Assembly: GCA_019055375.1 (NCBI GenBank)
Contig: JAHQIW010007161.1
Location: 18,708-82,707 of the forward strand
Reading direction: 5' to 3'
Length of the DNA: 64,000 nt
Source of the DNA: Parelaphostrongylus tenuis
Taxonomy: Eukaryota > Nematoda > Chromadorea > Rhabditida > Metastrongylidae
Shown here piece by piece: positions 1-10,379 of the stretch. Position numbers and translations under genes: made by a program. Each line of letters starts with the position of its first letter. The first letter of the stretch is position 1. The notes beneath the pieces were generated by a model. That model saw nothing but the letters and a program-made list of their open reading frames with translations. It ran no database searches and was not told the DNA's origin.

Positions 1-235
1 AATGCAGTTTTAAGAGAGTTTTCAAGAACAGTCGAATATAAAGGTGAACTACCATATTTAACGAAATTTTACTTTTTTATTCAAAAATTGAAATAGTGCA
101 TCAAAGGGCTCAGTCGTGACAGCTTGAGAGTGCTGATGAAATGTTAGGTTATTATATTCGTTGTGATCAGAGTCATGAATTTCTGTCCAAAACTGAAAAT
201 ATCCGTAATGCCATTAGTAATCTTCTATTCGTTAC

Positions 236-331
236 TTTGGACTGCAGGCACCACTCCGCATCCAAACACGGCCAAAATTGTGGCCAGCAGCGAAAATATA
301 AAGGGATTGGAACGTCTCACCTTGTTTTAGG
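236..331 (-). pseudogene. Exon 1 remnant of the SCVP-like gene
   Basis: The minus strand reads NPFIFSLLATILAVFGCGVV followed by PA, then a GTAACG donor at about 235. No ATG is present at the expected place. Exons 2 and 3 would lie to the left of base 1, so the rest of the copy cannot be judged. Its upstream region is split by the A foldback at 527-1069. Confidence 0.5.
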
Positions 332-613
332 AAAAACGATTTTTGCTTTCTAAAGGCTAGGAGATATTCAAATTCAACTGTGGGCAAGTTTACATTTTCT
401 GCATCAGATCATTCACGAGGAAGCAGCAAAACTGCCACCTGACAGTTATACGTGATTGACACCATTTTGGGGCTAATAAAGTTGCAAGAGCTTCAGAGAT
501 TCCCAATTCCCTCAACTCAAAGCAATACTTTTGCTATCGATCGCTCTTTTACAGGCCCACTCAAAACGAAATAATCTGATAAGGATATGAAATGTTTTGA
601 GGCGATAGGTCTA

Positions 614-660
614 GTGCTATATATGCCTATTTCATCCAATTGGGACTCATCAGTGGCATC
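614..660 (-). ncRNA. Hammerhead ribozyme motif, lineage A, partly decayed
   Basis: On the minus strand CTGATGA is followed by GTCC-CAATT-GGAT and GAAA, so the catalytic core is intact. The stem I 5' strand has mismatches, stem II closes with a G-U pair, and the stem III palindrome is broken (TAGGCATATAT). Cleavage is possible but likely weak. Confidence 0.6.
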
Positions 661-972
661 CTTCCTCGGGTTCCATCGATCCCTTGAGGCCAAATAATCC
701 TCTAAAACAATCGACTTTGAGTCGAAAATAATCACCTTAAGTCGGATGACGGTATTACCTAGCGTTGTGGTGACCGGCAGTTGTGTTTTGCGCGGGTCTG
801 TAAAAGAGCGGTCGATAGCAAAGGAATGATTCATCATAAAAGCCGCAAGCTCGACTGCTGGTCACTACAACGTCAGGTAATGCCATCATCCGACTCTGAG
901 TGATCGATTCTTACTCGGCTTCAGTTCCTTTAGAGGATTATTTAGCCTTAAGGGACTGATGGAGCAGAGGGA

Positions 973-1024
973 GGGTGCTATTGATGGGTCCCAATAGGAC
1001 GAAGTAGGCGCCAATATAGCACTA
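973..1024 (+). ncRNA. Hammerhead ribozyme relic, lineage A
   Basis: GGTGCTA is followed by TTGATGG instead of CTGATGA, then the perfect stem II GTCC-CAATA-GGAC, and GAAG instead of GAAA. The stem I partner TAGCAC is present. Core changes at C3, A9 and the last A make it almost certainly inactive. Confidence 0.55.
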
Positions 1025-1079
1025 AACCTATCGGCTCAAAAACATGTCATATCCTTATCAAAGTAAAACTTTCAAAGTA

Positions 1080-1870
1080 CATATGGTAGATTCTACTAGA
1101 GCACGGAAACATCGGTTAGTGGTGTAAAAGACTTGCCAAATGTGAATGACAATCAGCTGCGTAGAACGGAACACTTGAACAGTTGCAATTGATGCGCCAA
1201 TTTTTAACGTAGCGTAGCCGTAACTTAGTTCACTCCTCCTAATTTCTGATGCTACGTGATGAAATCACGACTTTCCTAAAAATAATATACTCATTATCGA
1301 AAAAGCGCCGAAATCACAAGCTCACTCTTGTGGAAGGTCTGCAGAAGCAGATGCAGACTCATAGAAACGAACTATACTATCTTTTGGGTAACATATTTTA
1401 CTGAAAAGCAGAGATTATGTCTGATAAACACTCGTATTTGCATTGTCCTTTTCCATTCAGTGCGTCTACGAAATATTCTTCATTGATGGAAAGGCCGACT
1501 AATATCCGAAACTAGAAAGATAACCCTACAGGATACTTTTCAAGGATTCAAAAACAGGCGGAAACATACATGTCACCAATCTATCACCAAAATCACGAAC
1601 CAAAATGGGAAACCGCATCAGAATTAGTGTTAGAAGAGACAACTACATGAGGGCATTATATTTGTTGTGAGCAGAATAATCCTACATTTTGATGAGTTTG
1701 CCAATGAATCGAAATGGGAAAACACAGTCGACATTGATAAGAACGCAAGTGAGGTGACGCTGAGCAGAAGTTTTCTTTCTCACCTTGTTTGTTTTCAAGT
1801 TTTTCATCACGATGATTATCTATGGGGCTCCCTCAACTCTCGCAGTCGTAACGTACAAATAAACTAAGAT
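1080..1870. repeat. Diverged copy of the duplicated upstream block
   Basis: From about 1640 the text TTTGTTGTGAGCAGAATAAT, then a run ending GAATCGAAATGGGAAAA, parallels 55745-55806. The open frame at 1667-1867 is the decayed counterpart of the 55773-56102 frame. No functional gene is visible. Confidence 0.4.
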
Positions 1871-2087
1871 TTGTTTTTGCACATTTCGAATAGCAAAGTC
1901 GCTTTTCATTGTGCAATGGTTTCAAATTCTTTGATGAGTTATCTCGCTGCTAGAAATTGGAGGACTAATCTGAAATATCCGAAGAGTGATTATCATACAT
2001 TGAGTTATGAATTCAACTGATGCAATATTAATCAATCAGAATTCATTTATTCAAGCGTTTGTTTCGGTGGTATGATCTTGTAGTATA

Positions 2088-2427
2088 CCCAATAATGTGG
2101 AGTGTTGTGCAAAAACATTTGCATCAGCCGGCATTCGAACTCAGATCTTACTCTTTATGTTAGCGTATAGCGAACAAGCGGTTAAATATCCTACTGATTA
2201 TTGATACCCAATATCTGTCAGCATAAGTAGGTTTAATGCCGATAACGGCTGCCTCGCCAGACCGTAGACGGTTGGCTGTTGACAGATAACGCGTTTGTAG
2301 CGTAAAAAGAGTGCTGTGCAAAACGAGTGTCGATGGTGCAACGGTCAGCATACGCTTCCGGAAATAGTGAAATCTAGGTTCAAATCCCGGCTGACGCAAA
2401 TGTTTTGGTACAGTACTCCACATTATT
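2088..2427. mobile_element. tRNA-like foldback element T1
   Basis: The terminal inverted repeats CAATAATGTGGAGT (2090-2103) and ACTCCACATTATTG (2414-2427) bound the element. The right arm holds a plus-strand tRNA-like module at about 2328-2398 with box-A-like TGGTGCAACGG and box-B GGTTCAAATCC in a T arm CTAGG-TTCAAAT-CCCGG. The left arm carries part of the inverted module. Related copies are at 31729-32209, 35450-35700 and 53450-53912. Confidence 0.65.
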
Positions 2428-2429
2428 GA

Positions 2430-3700
2430 CTCAGTATTCTAAGCTCTTAAAGTTACTAAAGATAACCACTAAAAACAACATTTTCAAAACATATATTGCC
2501 GTGTTTTATGAGAGGGAAAACTGCGATCAATGCTGTTCCAGTATTTTCGCTGGTGATTAATAGTAGCACTCATTCTCAAGTTCACATAATTACTATTCGG
2601 CAAACGATGAATCGCTTTCGAACTTTGAAGAGCTTTTCATTGAAGGCTATACCTACAACGAATTGTCTAATCTCCTAAAAGACATTTCCTTCCTAGTGAG
2701 ACTTCTAACCGAGCAATGTGCGACATAAAGTGTGAAGCAGAAAATTTCACTCCTCCCGAAGATTAGTGCGACTTGCACGGCTTCGGCCGCAAAAAATGCC
2801 GTTTTGTTCATTCCTCAATACCAAATCATAAGTACTGCGAATGCTGTTTGATTATAGACCCTGTTAAGTGAGTGATGATGAAAGAGACACTTTTATTTTG
2901 TTTCAGTTGAACTGATAATCAACGAACAGTTTTGCTATACTGTCCACTCTGCACCTTCACTCGTCGTCAGTAATGAGAGCTTCATAAACTGAGATCCAAT
3001 TCACTGAATGCTGTACTACTTTTTGCTGTTGTCGTCCATTGGCGAAAAGCCGGAATCGCGCTTTTCTCTTTTTTGTAAGGCGTAGAAATATTTGCTCTGG
3101 GATGCTTTTTTGGATGAAAAATTTTCTAAATGCCCCTAAAAGCCTAGGACTGATTTGGACGAATTTATCGCTGATTGAAAGAAAACTATGCTTCGCACTT
3201 TTGAGATGATCTTTCCGAGACATTTGCAGAAAAAAATAGACCACCGAACTGCTACATAGATTAGATGAGACTCCATTATAAACCGAGGTGATGGTGCGAT
3301 CAACACTTTTTTTCGCTGTTATGCTCCCAATACCCAACGTACAGCTTTCTGAGTTCTCATAGCGCTTTCTAATATGAGCTTAGCAGTTACTTTCTAAGGG
3401 AAGAAGAGGAGCTTACTCGTTGGAGGCGGTTACCAACCAGCTCCGAGCGCACTTTCTGGCCATTTGTTAGCAGAATTTTCGCCATTATAACCATTCTTCA
3501 TGAGCTTAACTGAAATAGCACAATACTTCGAGAATGCCACCATCGCCGTGAAGAGAGTGGAATGCGCAAGGTGAAATCAGTGAGCCAAAATTAGTCGCTC
3601 CACCTTCCAGGTCATCTTATAAACATTATAATGAGAAACATGAGAGTAAAAAGATGATTAAGATTAGTATTTGCCAATTACATCGCTTTATAATATCCTA
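2430..3700. other. No gene recognised
   Basis: The open frames at 2496-2678 and 2957-3337 have no recognisable motif and no supporting splice context. The sequence is AT-rich and resembles other intergenic DNA here. Confidence 0.4.
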
Positions 3701-4475
3701 TATCAGCCAAGCGGAGCGAATATCGAGCGACGTCGACGTGTGGACAGGGTAATTTTCGATCAAATTGCACGAAAACAACATCAATGATCAAGGAATTGAT
3801 TACGACCTTCCATTCACTGTTGAGATAATGGATATCTCAAATGCTCAAGTCAGGCCGATCTAGGACGGGAAGTCAATAGAATGAGCGACTCATTTCTACA
3901 GCTAAACAAAAAGAAGCTAACTGCTTGAGGAGCTCTCAAAATCGAAAATGTCATGGAGAGATTAAAGTACATCCAACTTTTTGTTCACCTATTCGACACG
4001 GCGATTATCGCTACCTACAAACGCTTCAAAAATCTAGTCGCTAATTAAGAAGGGTGAAAGATCACTCGGCGTTCCTGAACGCGCAATTTGAAGGTCGATG
4101 CAGGAGCATCTCTCAAATAGGAGAAGGATCAAGTTTGTGCTGCATAAATCATCCAGAGTCAAAGACGCCGCTTTCTACACTAGGTTGCCGAAGATCGATT
4201 GAGACAGACAAGTAGTGCATATCAATGACAACTGATTAGCGAGAACCGTTAACGACCGCATTCTTCGGAGTTCTAAACGCACAGCAGTAAGTTCACCTGA
4301 TGTGGACTGATCTACTTATGAAAAGCTTTGAAGAAAGACATGACGCCTAGCTAATGAATGCAGATGAAAGATTCTCTACTAGTTTCTCGTTCACGAGAAA
4401 CGGAAAAATGGAAGACTTACTGACGTGTGCTTGAGTCATTCGACGGTGAGTGGGCCAACATGTGATGCAGGTGAT
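3700..4475 (+). pseudogene. RTE retrotransposon fossil, 3' part
   Basis: The start, ATATCAGCCAAGCGGAGCGA at 3700-3719, matches the NISQAERM coding segment of the RTE copies at 42690-44880 and 47570-48455. The end, GGAAAAATGGAAGACTTACT near 4400, matches the final REKWK segment, followed by a GTGATGCAGGTGATAG tail like theirs. Many stops and indels intervene, so this is an old copy. Confidence 0.7.
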
Positions 4476-4858
4476 AGAAACCGAAACAAAAAATAATGTT
4501 GTGGGACATTTATGGTACTATAATGAAATGGTTTTGCCACAGCACTTGCCAAAACTCTTCAGTTCAGTACATTTTCGCATTGAAAGTGCAGTAGGATTAC
4601 TCAAACAAGATTGTTCGCAGTCAGTAATTCAAACAAAGCGACACGAAACTGCTAAATCTCGGAATTGCTCCAAGACAAAAGTACTAGAACATGGAAGTGA
4701 TTCCAGGACCGACAATCTATTAACCTCGACATCATTTGTATAACTAAGTGACCTCTTCTGTTTAGCAATTCCGAAGTGTTATTGATATTATTTATTGAAT
4801 AACGCAAAGCATAGAACAATACAGTTAATAATACAACATGAATATTACAACAGTCGTG

Positions 4859-4898
4859 GTGCCTCACGTTTCGGCAAGTTTCGCCATCTTCAGAGCTT
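4859..4898 (-). ncRNA. Hammerhead motif of PLE-1, lineage B, decayed
   Basis: The minus strand reads AAGCT-CTGAAGA-TGGC...GCC-GAAA-CGTG-AGGC. The U7A change in CTGAAGA is tolerated by hammerheads, but the cleavage-site base is G, which normally blocks cleavage, and stem I pairs poorly. It marks the PLE terminal repeat. Confidence 0.65.
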
Positions 4899-5167
4899 GG
4901 GAAGGTCAAATTGATTTGCAAATTAATAAACCAAAGGCCTTCGTAACCCTAGCAGAAAACGCAAGAGATAATTTTGTGGGTCGCATGGGAAAAACCTCAT
5001 TTTAAAAAACACTCATCGTTTAGGTGTTTTGCGCCTCTCAATCAATCATTGAAGATCTGCCACTTCGAGTCTGTGCTTAAGTGTAACCCTGCCTGGCTCA
5101 GGCCGGGAATCTTAGCCTGAGGTATGGTGCGAGGTCACGCGATATTACGAGGCCTCCTCTTTGCGGT

Positions 5168-5437
5168 TCATTTTTGAGCCTTTGCTATGGATCCAAAAAG
5201 TTTCAAAGTTTTATGCTTAGATATTTCTGATTCCTGTGCGAGGAGCGTAAATTTAACGTCAAAATTTGCTTCTTTATGCTTTTGTTCCTTATGCGTGCCT
5301 AGTGGGGCTTTTGGATCGGAGTTACGTTCTCCAGCTAGGTGCTCATTTACGCGGATGCAGAGTGGTTTACCCGTTTCGCCAATATACTTATCCCCGCATA
5401 TCTCGTAAGAGATTAGGTAAATTGCACCCAATCTCAT
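5168..5437 (-). pseudogene. PLE GIY-YIG endonuclease domain
   Basis: The minus-strand frame reads GAIYLISYEICGDKYIGETG, then an arginine in CIRVNEHLAGE and a histidine in GTHKE. This is the GIY-YIG fold signature with A-I-Y in the first motif and Y-I-G in the second, plus the catalytic Arg. It lies downstream of the RT as in canonical PLEs and would nick target DNA to prime reverse transcription. A partial copy lies at 41740-41905. Confidence 0.85.
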
Positions 5438-5814
5438 GCAGTCGCCGTCTCTGCCGTTTGGGAAAACTTTGCAGTCATTGGTTTCGCATAGGCGATCATA
5501 TAGTCGGTTGCGGACTAATTGTCGTTCTAGTGTTTTTAGTGGTATCTTGACTACTGCTACCGAATTATCTAAACTGCTTCTTAAGCAGCGTTTAATGGCT
5601 GCACTTACTCAGTTAGAAATAAAAGGCAGGATGAATGGAACTTTATCCTTGCCAGACCTTCCGTATAGGGCCTCCGAATTTTCTCTAATTCTAGCTTGAG
5701 AAGCTCCTATCGTGTTGTAGCCATTAGAGATGGCTAGTTTTCGCGCTGAGCTCAGCGATTCTACCTTATGTTCTTTTCTTGTGCACACATTAGCAGCTGT
5801 TCGAAATACGTTTT

Positions 5815-6612
5815 TTACAAGTGCTCACTTTGTGCGCAAGGTATGAGCAGATAGGTAATGAACCAGGATGTTTTTGTAGTTCGGTTTGTGATACCATTTT
5901 GTATTGTAGCAGTTTCTGGGGAGAGGTTAACTTGAACGTTTAAAATTGGAAGCCAATTTGCCTTAGGTTTCTCACGGGTGAACTTGATGTAATCTGACTG
6001 ACTGTTTAACAACTCAAAACATTTGCTCATCTCTTCTTGTGTTGGACAGGCGACAAAGCAATCATCTGTGAACCTGCAATAGAGTAACGACCGGAGATCA
6101 ATTATTGGGGCCTCTACTTCAGACATAAAAGCGATGACAAGGGTCGGAGCTAGTCGTTGTCCCATTGCCAGCCCTCTGATCTGCGCAAAATACTTCCCAG
6201 ACTATCTAAAGAATGAGCAGCTTAGCCACTTTTTTCAGAGAGCCATGCCCTGCCGAATGGAGAAGCCATACATGTTCGTAGTTCTTTCGTGCTCCGTTAG
6301 AAGCTGGCATATGGCTTGCATTGCAAACTCATTCAACACGTTTGTATGAGGAGCGATCACGTCGAAAGATTCCATTACGTACGCGTTGCTGGGAGACGCG
6401 TTACGTAGACGATCCAAGAACATTTGGGTATTGGTAAGATGGGCTGGAATGTGTTTTAGTAGTTGGACTAGTAATAAGTTTAAAAACCACGTTATTCTAT
6501 CCGTTGGCCCCTCTATACAGCTGATGATGGGTCTAACTTTGAGGTTTGATGGATCAGTAGACACAAGATCATCAGTGCATGTCAACTTGTGATTCTTAAT
6601 GAGTAAGTACAA
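5815..6612 (-). pseudogene. PLE reverse transcriptase, frameshifted
   Basis: The segment 6612-6235 has KVRPIISCIEGPTDRITW and motif A as SFDVIAPHTNV with its aspartate kept, then stops. The segment 6165-5815 starts MGQRLAPTLVIAFMS and carries the catalytic motif C as RFTDDCF, where PLEs usually have R-Y-I-D-D-C. Both catalytic aspartates remain, but the reading frame is interrupted near 6200. The RT would copy PLE RNA at the nick made by the linked endonuclease. Fragments of the same protein recur at 59170-59640. Confidence 0.85.
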
Positions 6613-6993
6613 GACGGGGCATGATCATGGATCGAGTTTAAGCTGAGAAATACGGAAGTTCTTAACCAGCCGATCTTGCTATTTTTATCCATTCACTATT
6701 CGACTTCCGATATTGTTTTTGAAGTTCCTTATCAAATGATGGACGATAAAGTGTAGCGTCCTTTAGGTGTTTTTTTCGTTATCTCAACCCAACCGATGGG
6801 GAATTACAACGAACTCTCCTCGCTTATCACTAACTGATGGTTAAATGGTTTTGGACTTCATTGGCTTCCGTATCTATCGTATACCGTTCTTCTGCGTTGA
6901 TGTCAGGTTAGAGCTAAATTTTTTCGAGGATAGTGATTAAGAATTCTAAGAGTCTCGTCCGAAAATATGCGAAAATTGACATCTACTTTGTTA

Positions 6994-7693
6994 TTAGGGC
7001 CTTGCTGTCCAAAGAGCGTGTTGGTAAGGAGGTGTTGGTAATGCACCCAAATTTTGCTGTTCATGCCTGTTAGATGTTTCTATTCTGACTTTATAGTGGA
7101 GGCGATCTTGAAGCTCTTGTAAATTGCGTGTGATACTGCACAGGGTTTCCTTGCATGGTTGCGCTGGTAAGAAATCGGGCCCATTTCCAGGAGCGATCGC
7201 GCATTTTCGGGGAGAGTCATGCCTCTTAACACGGTGATCCTTGATTTTTTCGGCATTATTGATGTTAGCTTGACTCTTAGGGCTTTCGTTGTCGGTGCGA
7301 AAGTGTTTTGTCGAAGTATGTCTATGCAGTTTATTCAAAAGATTTTCAAATTTTTTGTGTGAGGTTACTTTAGCACTTGACCTAATAGATTCGTAAATCA
7401 AAATTGATCCACCCTTGATTTTCCTCCAAAGGCGATCCTTTAAACACTGAACACAATAATATTCTTTCGACTCACACTTTTTAAATTGAGAATACATTAA
7501 ATATTGTTTAAATCGAAGTGATTTTTGTAGGAGTCTTATTTCGATGCGCAATATTCGTTGGTCGTCCTCTGGTCGTCCGCATACTTCGTGTAATCCTTTT
7601 CGTTTGATGAAATTTAGGATGACTCAATGTTTCAAGCAGCGACGGAGAAATGAAATCGTTTGTCCAGCTAAGACAATCTTTTGCCTCAGTCAC
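6994..7693 (-). pseudogene. PLE N-terminal region
   Basis: Two overlapping minus-strand frames (7693-7508 and 7551-6994) belong to the region upstream of the RT. A related stretch occurs at 9830-10190, where AAAATTTGCGAAAATTGATA matches 6964-6983. Basic residues and ESPKSQ-type polar text are visible, but I recognise no named motif. The frame is broken near 7520. Confidence 0.55.
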
Positions 7694-8331
7694 AGGGTCT
7701 CTTTCACTAGTCGGAAATATTTGGCTGGAACAGTTTGTAATAGATCCCAGGACCGACTATCTAGTAATCTCGGCATGGTTTGAATAAATAGGCAGAGGGA
7801 GACGGCGTAAGTTTAGGTCCAATATACCTCATCTCTTGTTGGGCATGTGGCGACGCCGTAAAAGATAGAATTATTTATGTACCCACAAAAGAGCACCTGA
7901 AGGGAAAGTCGAAATCGCAGAAGAACTTCCTTTGGCGCACATAAGATAGAAGGGCATGAGAGTAACGTCTCCGAGGTGGTAGCTAAAATTTTGGACAAGG
8001 AGACAAAAACACAACGCGAAGGATTCTTAAGATTTTTTGGGAAAGCTTAAAAAGCCCAGAAATGAACAGAAAGAGAGAAAGCGTCTGAATATAGAAGATG
8101 ATATAATGTCATTTTACACCAATTTTTTATTTTTTAGTTCCATCAAAGGTAATTTTTCATAGTGTGCGACAATACAGTGATAAACTGATATACAGATGAT
8201 TGAGCGGTGGGTTCGGTGCAATAGCAGAACATTAATTTTTGAATCATACCTCTTCTGTCGACGGCTTTTCATAGACCCCTTCAAAATGATATAATTTGTA
8301 AAGGTATAACAGGTCTGAACTGTTAAGTCTA

Positions 8332-8379
8332 GTGCTATACAGGTACCTGTTTCGACCTCTTGGGACTCATCAGTATCAC
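8332..8379 (-). ncRNA. Hammerhead ribozyme, lineage A, near-intact
   Basis: On the minus strand GTGATA, CTGATGA, stem II GTCC-CAAGA-GGTC, GAAA, the palindrome ACAGGTACCTGT, cleavage base A, then TAGCAC. The core and cleavage triplet GUA are intact. One mismatch in stem I and a T-T mismatch in stem II may slow it. It lies in a partial A repeat (about 8255-8490) with the left-end phrase CTTCTGTCGACGGC. Confidence 0.75.
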
Positions 8380-8708
8380 TCTTCTTTGGTTCAACCGATT
8401 CTCAAGGTTAAGTAATCCTCTGTGAATGAATCGACACCGAGTAATAAATCACCAAAAGTCAGATGACGGAGCTGCCTAAATCTTGATTTTTTCTGCTTAC
8501 TGACTTTAAATAAAGAAAAGACTCCTCCTGTAGACAAGAACTTTTCATAGGACTGGAAGTAATCATTGGCTTGAATCTTTTGAAGTTGCTCTAAGCGACT
8601 AAAGCTCGAATCCTTGTCTATTTTCTACTTGCTCCTTTTTTGAAAAAAACCGTTTCATCACGCTGTCGCATCCAAAATAAAATTGTGTTTGCACCGGCCG
8701 TGCCATTT

Positions 8709-8936
8709 CACCGTAATATGTGTAAAGTAAAAGCAATTTCCATGGCATGTTGTTTGCGTGTTGAAAGATCCGGTTCTACTGGGGCCCTGCGTATTCCGTA
8801 ATTTTCTGGCCTTGCACCGATCGTCTCACCACCTGACTCCATGGCCGGGAGAGCCCAGTGTGCGGGGTACTGATGCTGGCCTTGCTGGTTCTGCAGATTG
8901 ATCTTTCTCAGATTTTCTTGATTGGAGTTTGCCTGA
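8709..8936 (-). other. Orphan coding-like stretch, unrecognised
   Basis: One minus-strand frame is open for about 75 codons in a locally GC-richer island. It reads QANSNQENLRKI, later PAHWALPAMESGG, PENYGIRRAPVEPD and KQHAMEIAFTL. The amino-acid mix looks like a real protein, with a Gln/Asn-rich start. No convincing splice acceptor is visible on the left, although CG followed by GTGAAA could be a donor. It could be an isolated exon or a piece of a mobile-element ORF. Confidence 0.35.
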
Positions 8937-9294
8937 GCTATTTCAGGTCTTCAAGATGTCCATTCTAATAAATTTCCTTTCGGAGACGGATCCAATGCTT
9001 GGACTTCCTACCATTTGATTTGGAGATGGTGTCAAACTTGAAATCAAAAGGTAAAAGTAGGAATGAAAACTTTGACCGACCGATCACGGATAATGTAAAC
9101 AAGCCTAACGCCACTGCATCCAGTCCACCGTGTGCTACACTACTTTTATATAAACTGCAATGCTATTATAATTCACTGGAAAAAATGTACTAGTCGTATC
9201 GAGCACAATTCTCTCTTTATAGGACACAGCAACATTCGTTCTAAAGTGTAGCTTTGAGCAGAGGGATATTCCATGTTTTGGGCTGATAGGTCTA

Positions 9295-9342
9295 GTGGTA
9301 TACAGGCTCCTGTTTCGTCCTACTGGGACTAATCAGTACTGC
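9295..9342 (-). ncRNA. Hammerhead relic, lineage A
   Basis: The minus strand has CTGATTA (G8 replaced by T), perfect stem II GTCC-CAGTA-GGAC, GAAA and the stem III strands ACAGGAGCCTGT, then A and TACCAC. Loss of G8, a catalytic base, should inactivate it. Confidence 0.6.
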
Positions 9343-9633
9343 CATACCTCGGTTCAGCCAATCCCCTGTAGTTAAATAATCCTCTAAAGGAATTGACGCG
9401 AGTAAAAAATCACCCCTAGTCAGGTGTTGTACATACCTGACATTGTGGTGACCGGCAGCCGAGTCCGTAGTTGTCAAAAAGCGGACAATAGAAGAGGGTT
9501 GTTTTGACAGCTACGTACTCGACTGGTGGTCACCACAATGTCAGGTAAGTGCATCATCTAACTTGGGGTGATTTACTAGTCGGCGTCGATTTCTTTATAA
9601 AGATTATTTAGCTTCGTCTGCTGAACGGAAGGG

Positions 9634-9682
9634 GTGGTACTGATGAGTCTCAATAGGACAAAACAGGCGCCCTCTATACCAC
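9634..9682 (+). ncRNA. Hammerhead motif, lineage A, one core change, compensated stem I
   Basis: GTGGTA-CTGATGA-GTCT-CAATA-GGAC-AAAA, then CAGGCGCCCTCT, A and TACCAC. Stem I is GTGGTA with TACCAC, whereas 60791-60838 has GTGCTA with TAGCAC: both strands changed together and pairing is kept. GAAA has become AAAA, so activity is doubtful. Confidence 0.65.
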
Positions 9683-9829
9683 TAAAACTATCAGCTCAAA
9701 ACATGTAATGTCCTTATCAGATTATGTCATTTTGAGCGGGTCTGTGAAAGAGGTCGATAGAAGAGGTTTAAGCAGAAGTTTCTGATTATCTATTGACTTA
9801 GGGCACGATTGAGAGTCATTGATAGCCGA

Positions 9830-10375
9830 AAATTTGCGAAAATTGATATCTACTTTATTATTAGGGCCTTGTTGCTCAAAGAACGCTCAAGGAGAAGGCG
9901 GTGTTGGCAATGCCCCTACATTTTGTTGTTGTTCGTGCCTTGATTCTAGTCTAGCTTTATAGCGGAGCCGATCTTGAAGGTCTTGCAAATTGCATGCGAT
10001 ACTACACAGAGTTTCCTCAGAAATGGGTTATGCTGGTGAGAAACTTGGGCCCGTTTCCAAGAGCGGGCGCGCACTATCGGGGAGAATCATGCCTCCGAAC
10101 ACGGTGACCCTCGATTTTTCTGGCATAGTGTTGATGCTAGATAGACACTTAGATCTTTCATCAACGGTAATATAGTGTTTTGTTGAAATAGTTTGCTAAT
10201 CAACTTGACCTTTCCAGGCTCTAAAGATGGCGAACCTTGGCAAAACGTAATCCACCAGACTGTTGTAATATTCGTGCTGCATTATTAACTGTATCTTTGT
10301 ATGCCTCGCTGATATTCAATGAATAATATGAATAACACCTCGGAGCCGCTAAACAGAAGAAAATACTCATGAAAG
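9830..10375. mobile_element. PLE mosaic: N-terminal fragment joined to an opposed terminal repeat
   Basis: From 9830 to 10190 the sequence matches 6960-7330 of PLE-1 (minus-oriented N-terminal region). From 10197 it switches to the PLE terminal repeat in plus orientation (ATCAACTTGACCTTTCCAGG, then AATAACACCTCGGAGCC). The hammerhead here (about 10215-10255) reads CTAAAGA and CAAA, so it is dead. The junction suggests template switching or an inverted pseudo-LTR. Confidence 0.7.
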
Positions 10376-10379
10376 TGAT

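Larger units (their letters stand above)
527..1069. mobile_element. Foldback element A1 with two decayed hammerhead ribozymes
   Basis: The element interrupts the upstream segment of the 236-331 gene remnant. Ends resemble GCTATCGACCGCTCTTTTACAG and its complement (536-558 and 805-827), and the distal arm repeats CTCAAAACATGT and CTTATCAG. A minus-strand hammerhead-like motif lies at 614-660 and a plus-strand one at 973-1024. A middle motif GTGGTGACCGG (766-776) and its relatives at 860 and 9450 recur in the family. No protein is encoded; the 517-837 open frame only reads through the repeat. Confidence 0.6.
4690..7795 (-). mobile_element. Penelope-like element (PLE-1), longest copy
   Basis: Reading the minus strand, the order is a terminal-repeat fragment (7795-7738), an N-terminal region (7693-6994), reverse transcriptase (6612-5815), GIY-YIG endonuclease (5437-5168), spacer, and a terminal repeat with a hammerhead motif (4960-4690). 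The phrase CCAGGACCGAC with CTCG occurs at both ends (4704 and 7748), showing that parts of the pseudo-LTR flank the element. The coding region is broken into at least five frames, so the copy is dead. PLEs move by target-primed reverse transcription. Confidence 0.85.
9262..9770. mobile_element. Foldback element A2 with two hammerhead motifs
   Basis: The left arm begins near GATATTCCATGTTTTGGGCTGATAGG and the right arm ends with the matching complement plus GAGCGGGTCTGTGAAAGAGG. The arms are separated by a middle with a strong inverted repeat: TACCTGACATTGTGGTGACC (9434-9453) against GGTCACCACAATGTCAGGTA (9528-9547). No ORF of note is present. Confidence 0.65.

Noticed and set aside
517..837. 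106-codon frame containing CTGATGA-type text
   Set aside because: It reads through the A foldback; the repeat has no coding conservation between copies.
2328..2398. tRNA-like module considered as a true tRNA gene
   Set aside because: Acceptor and anticodon stems have mismatches, the anticodon loop is non-canonical, and it is part of a repeated foldback element.
2957..3337. 126-codon open frame on the minus strand
   Set aside because: Basic and serine-rich with no motif, no splice context and no paralogue.
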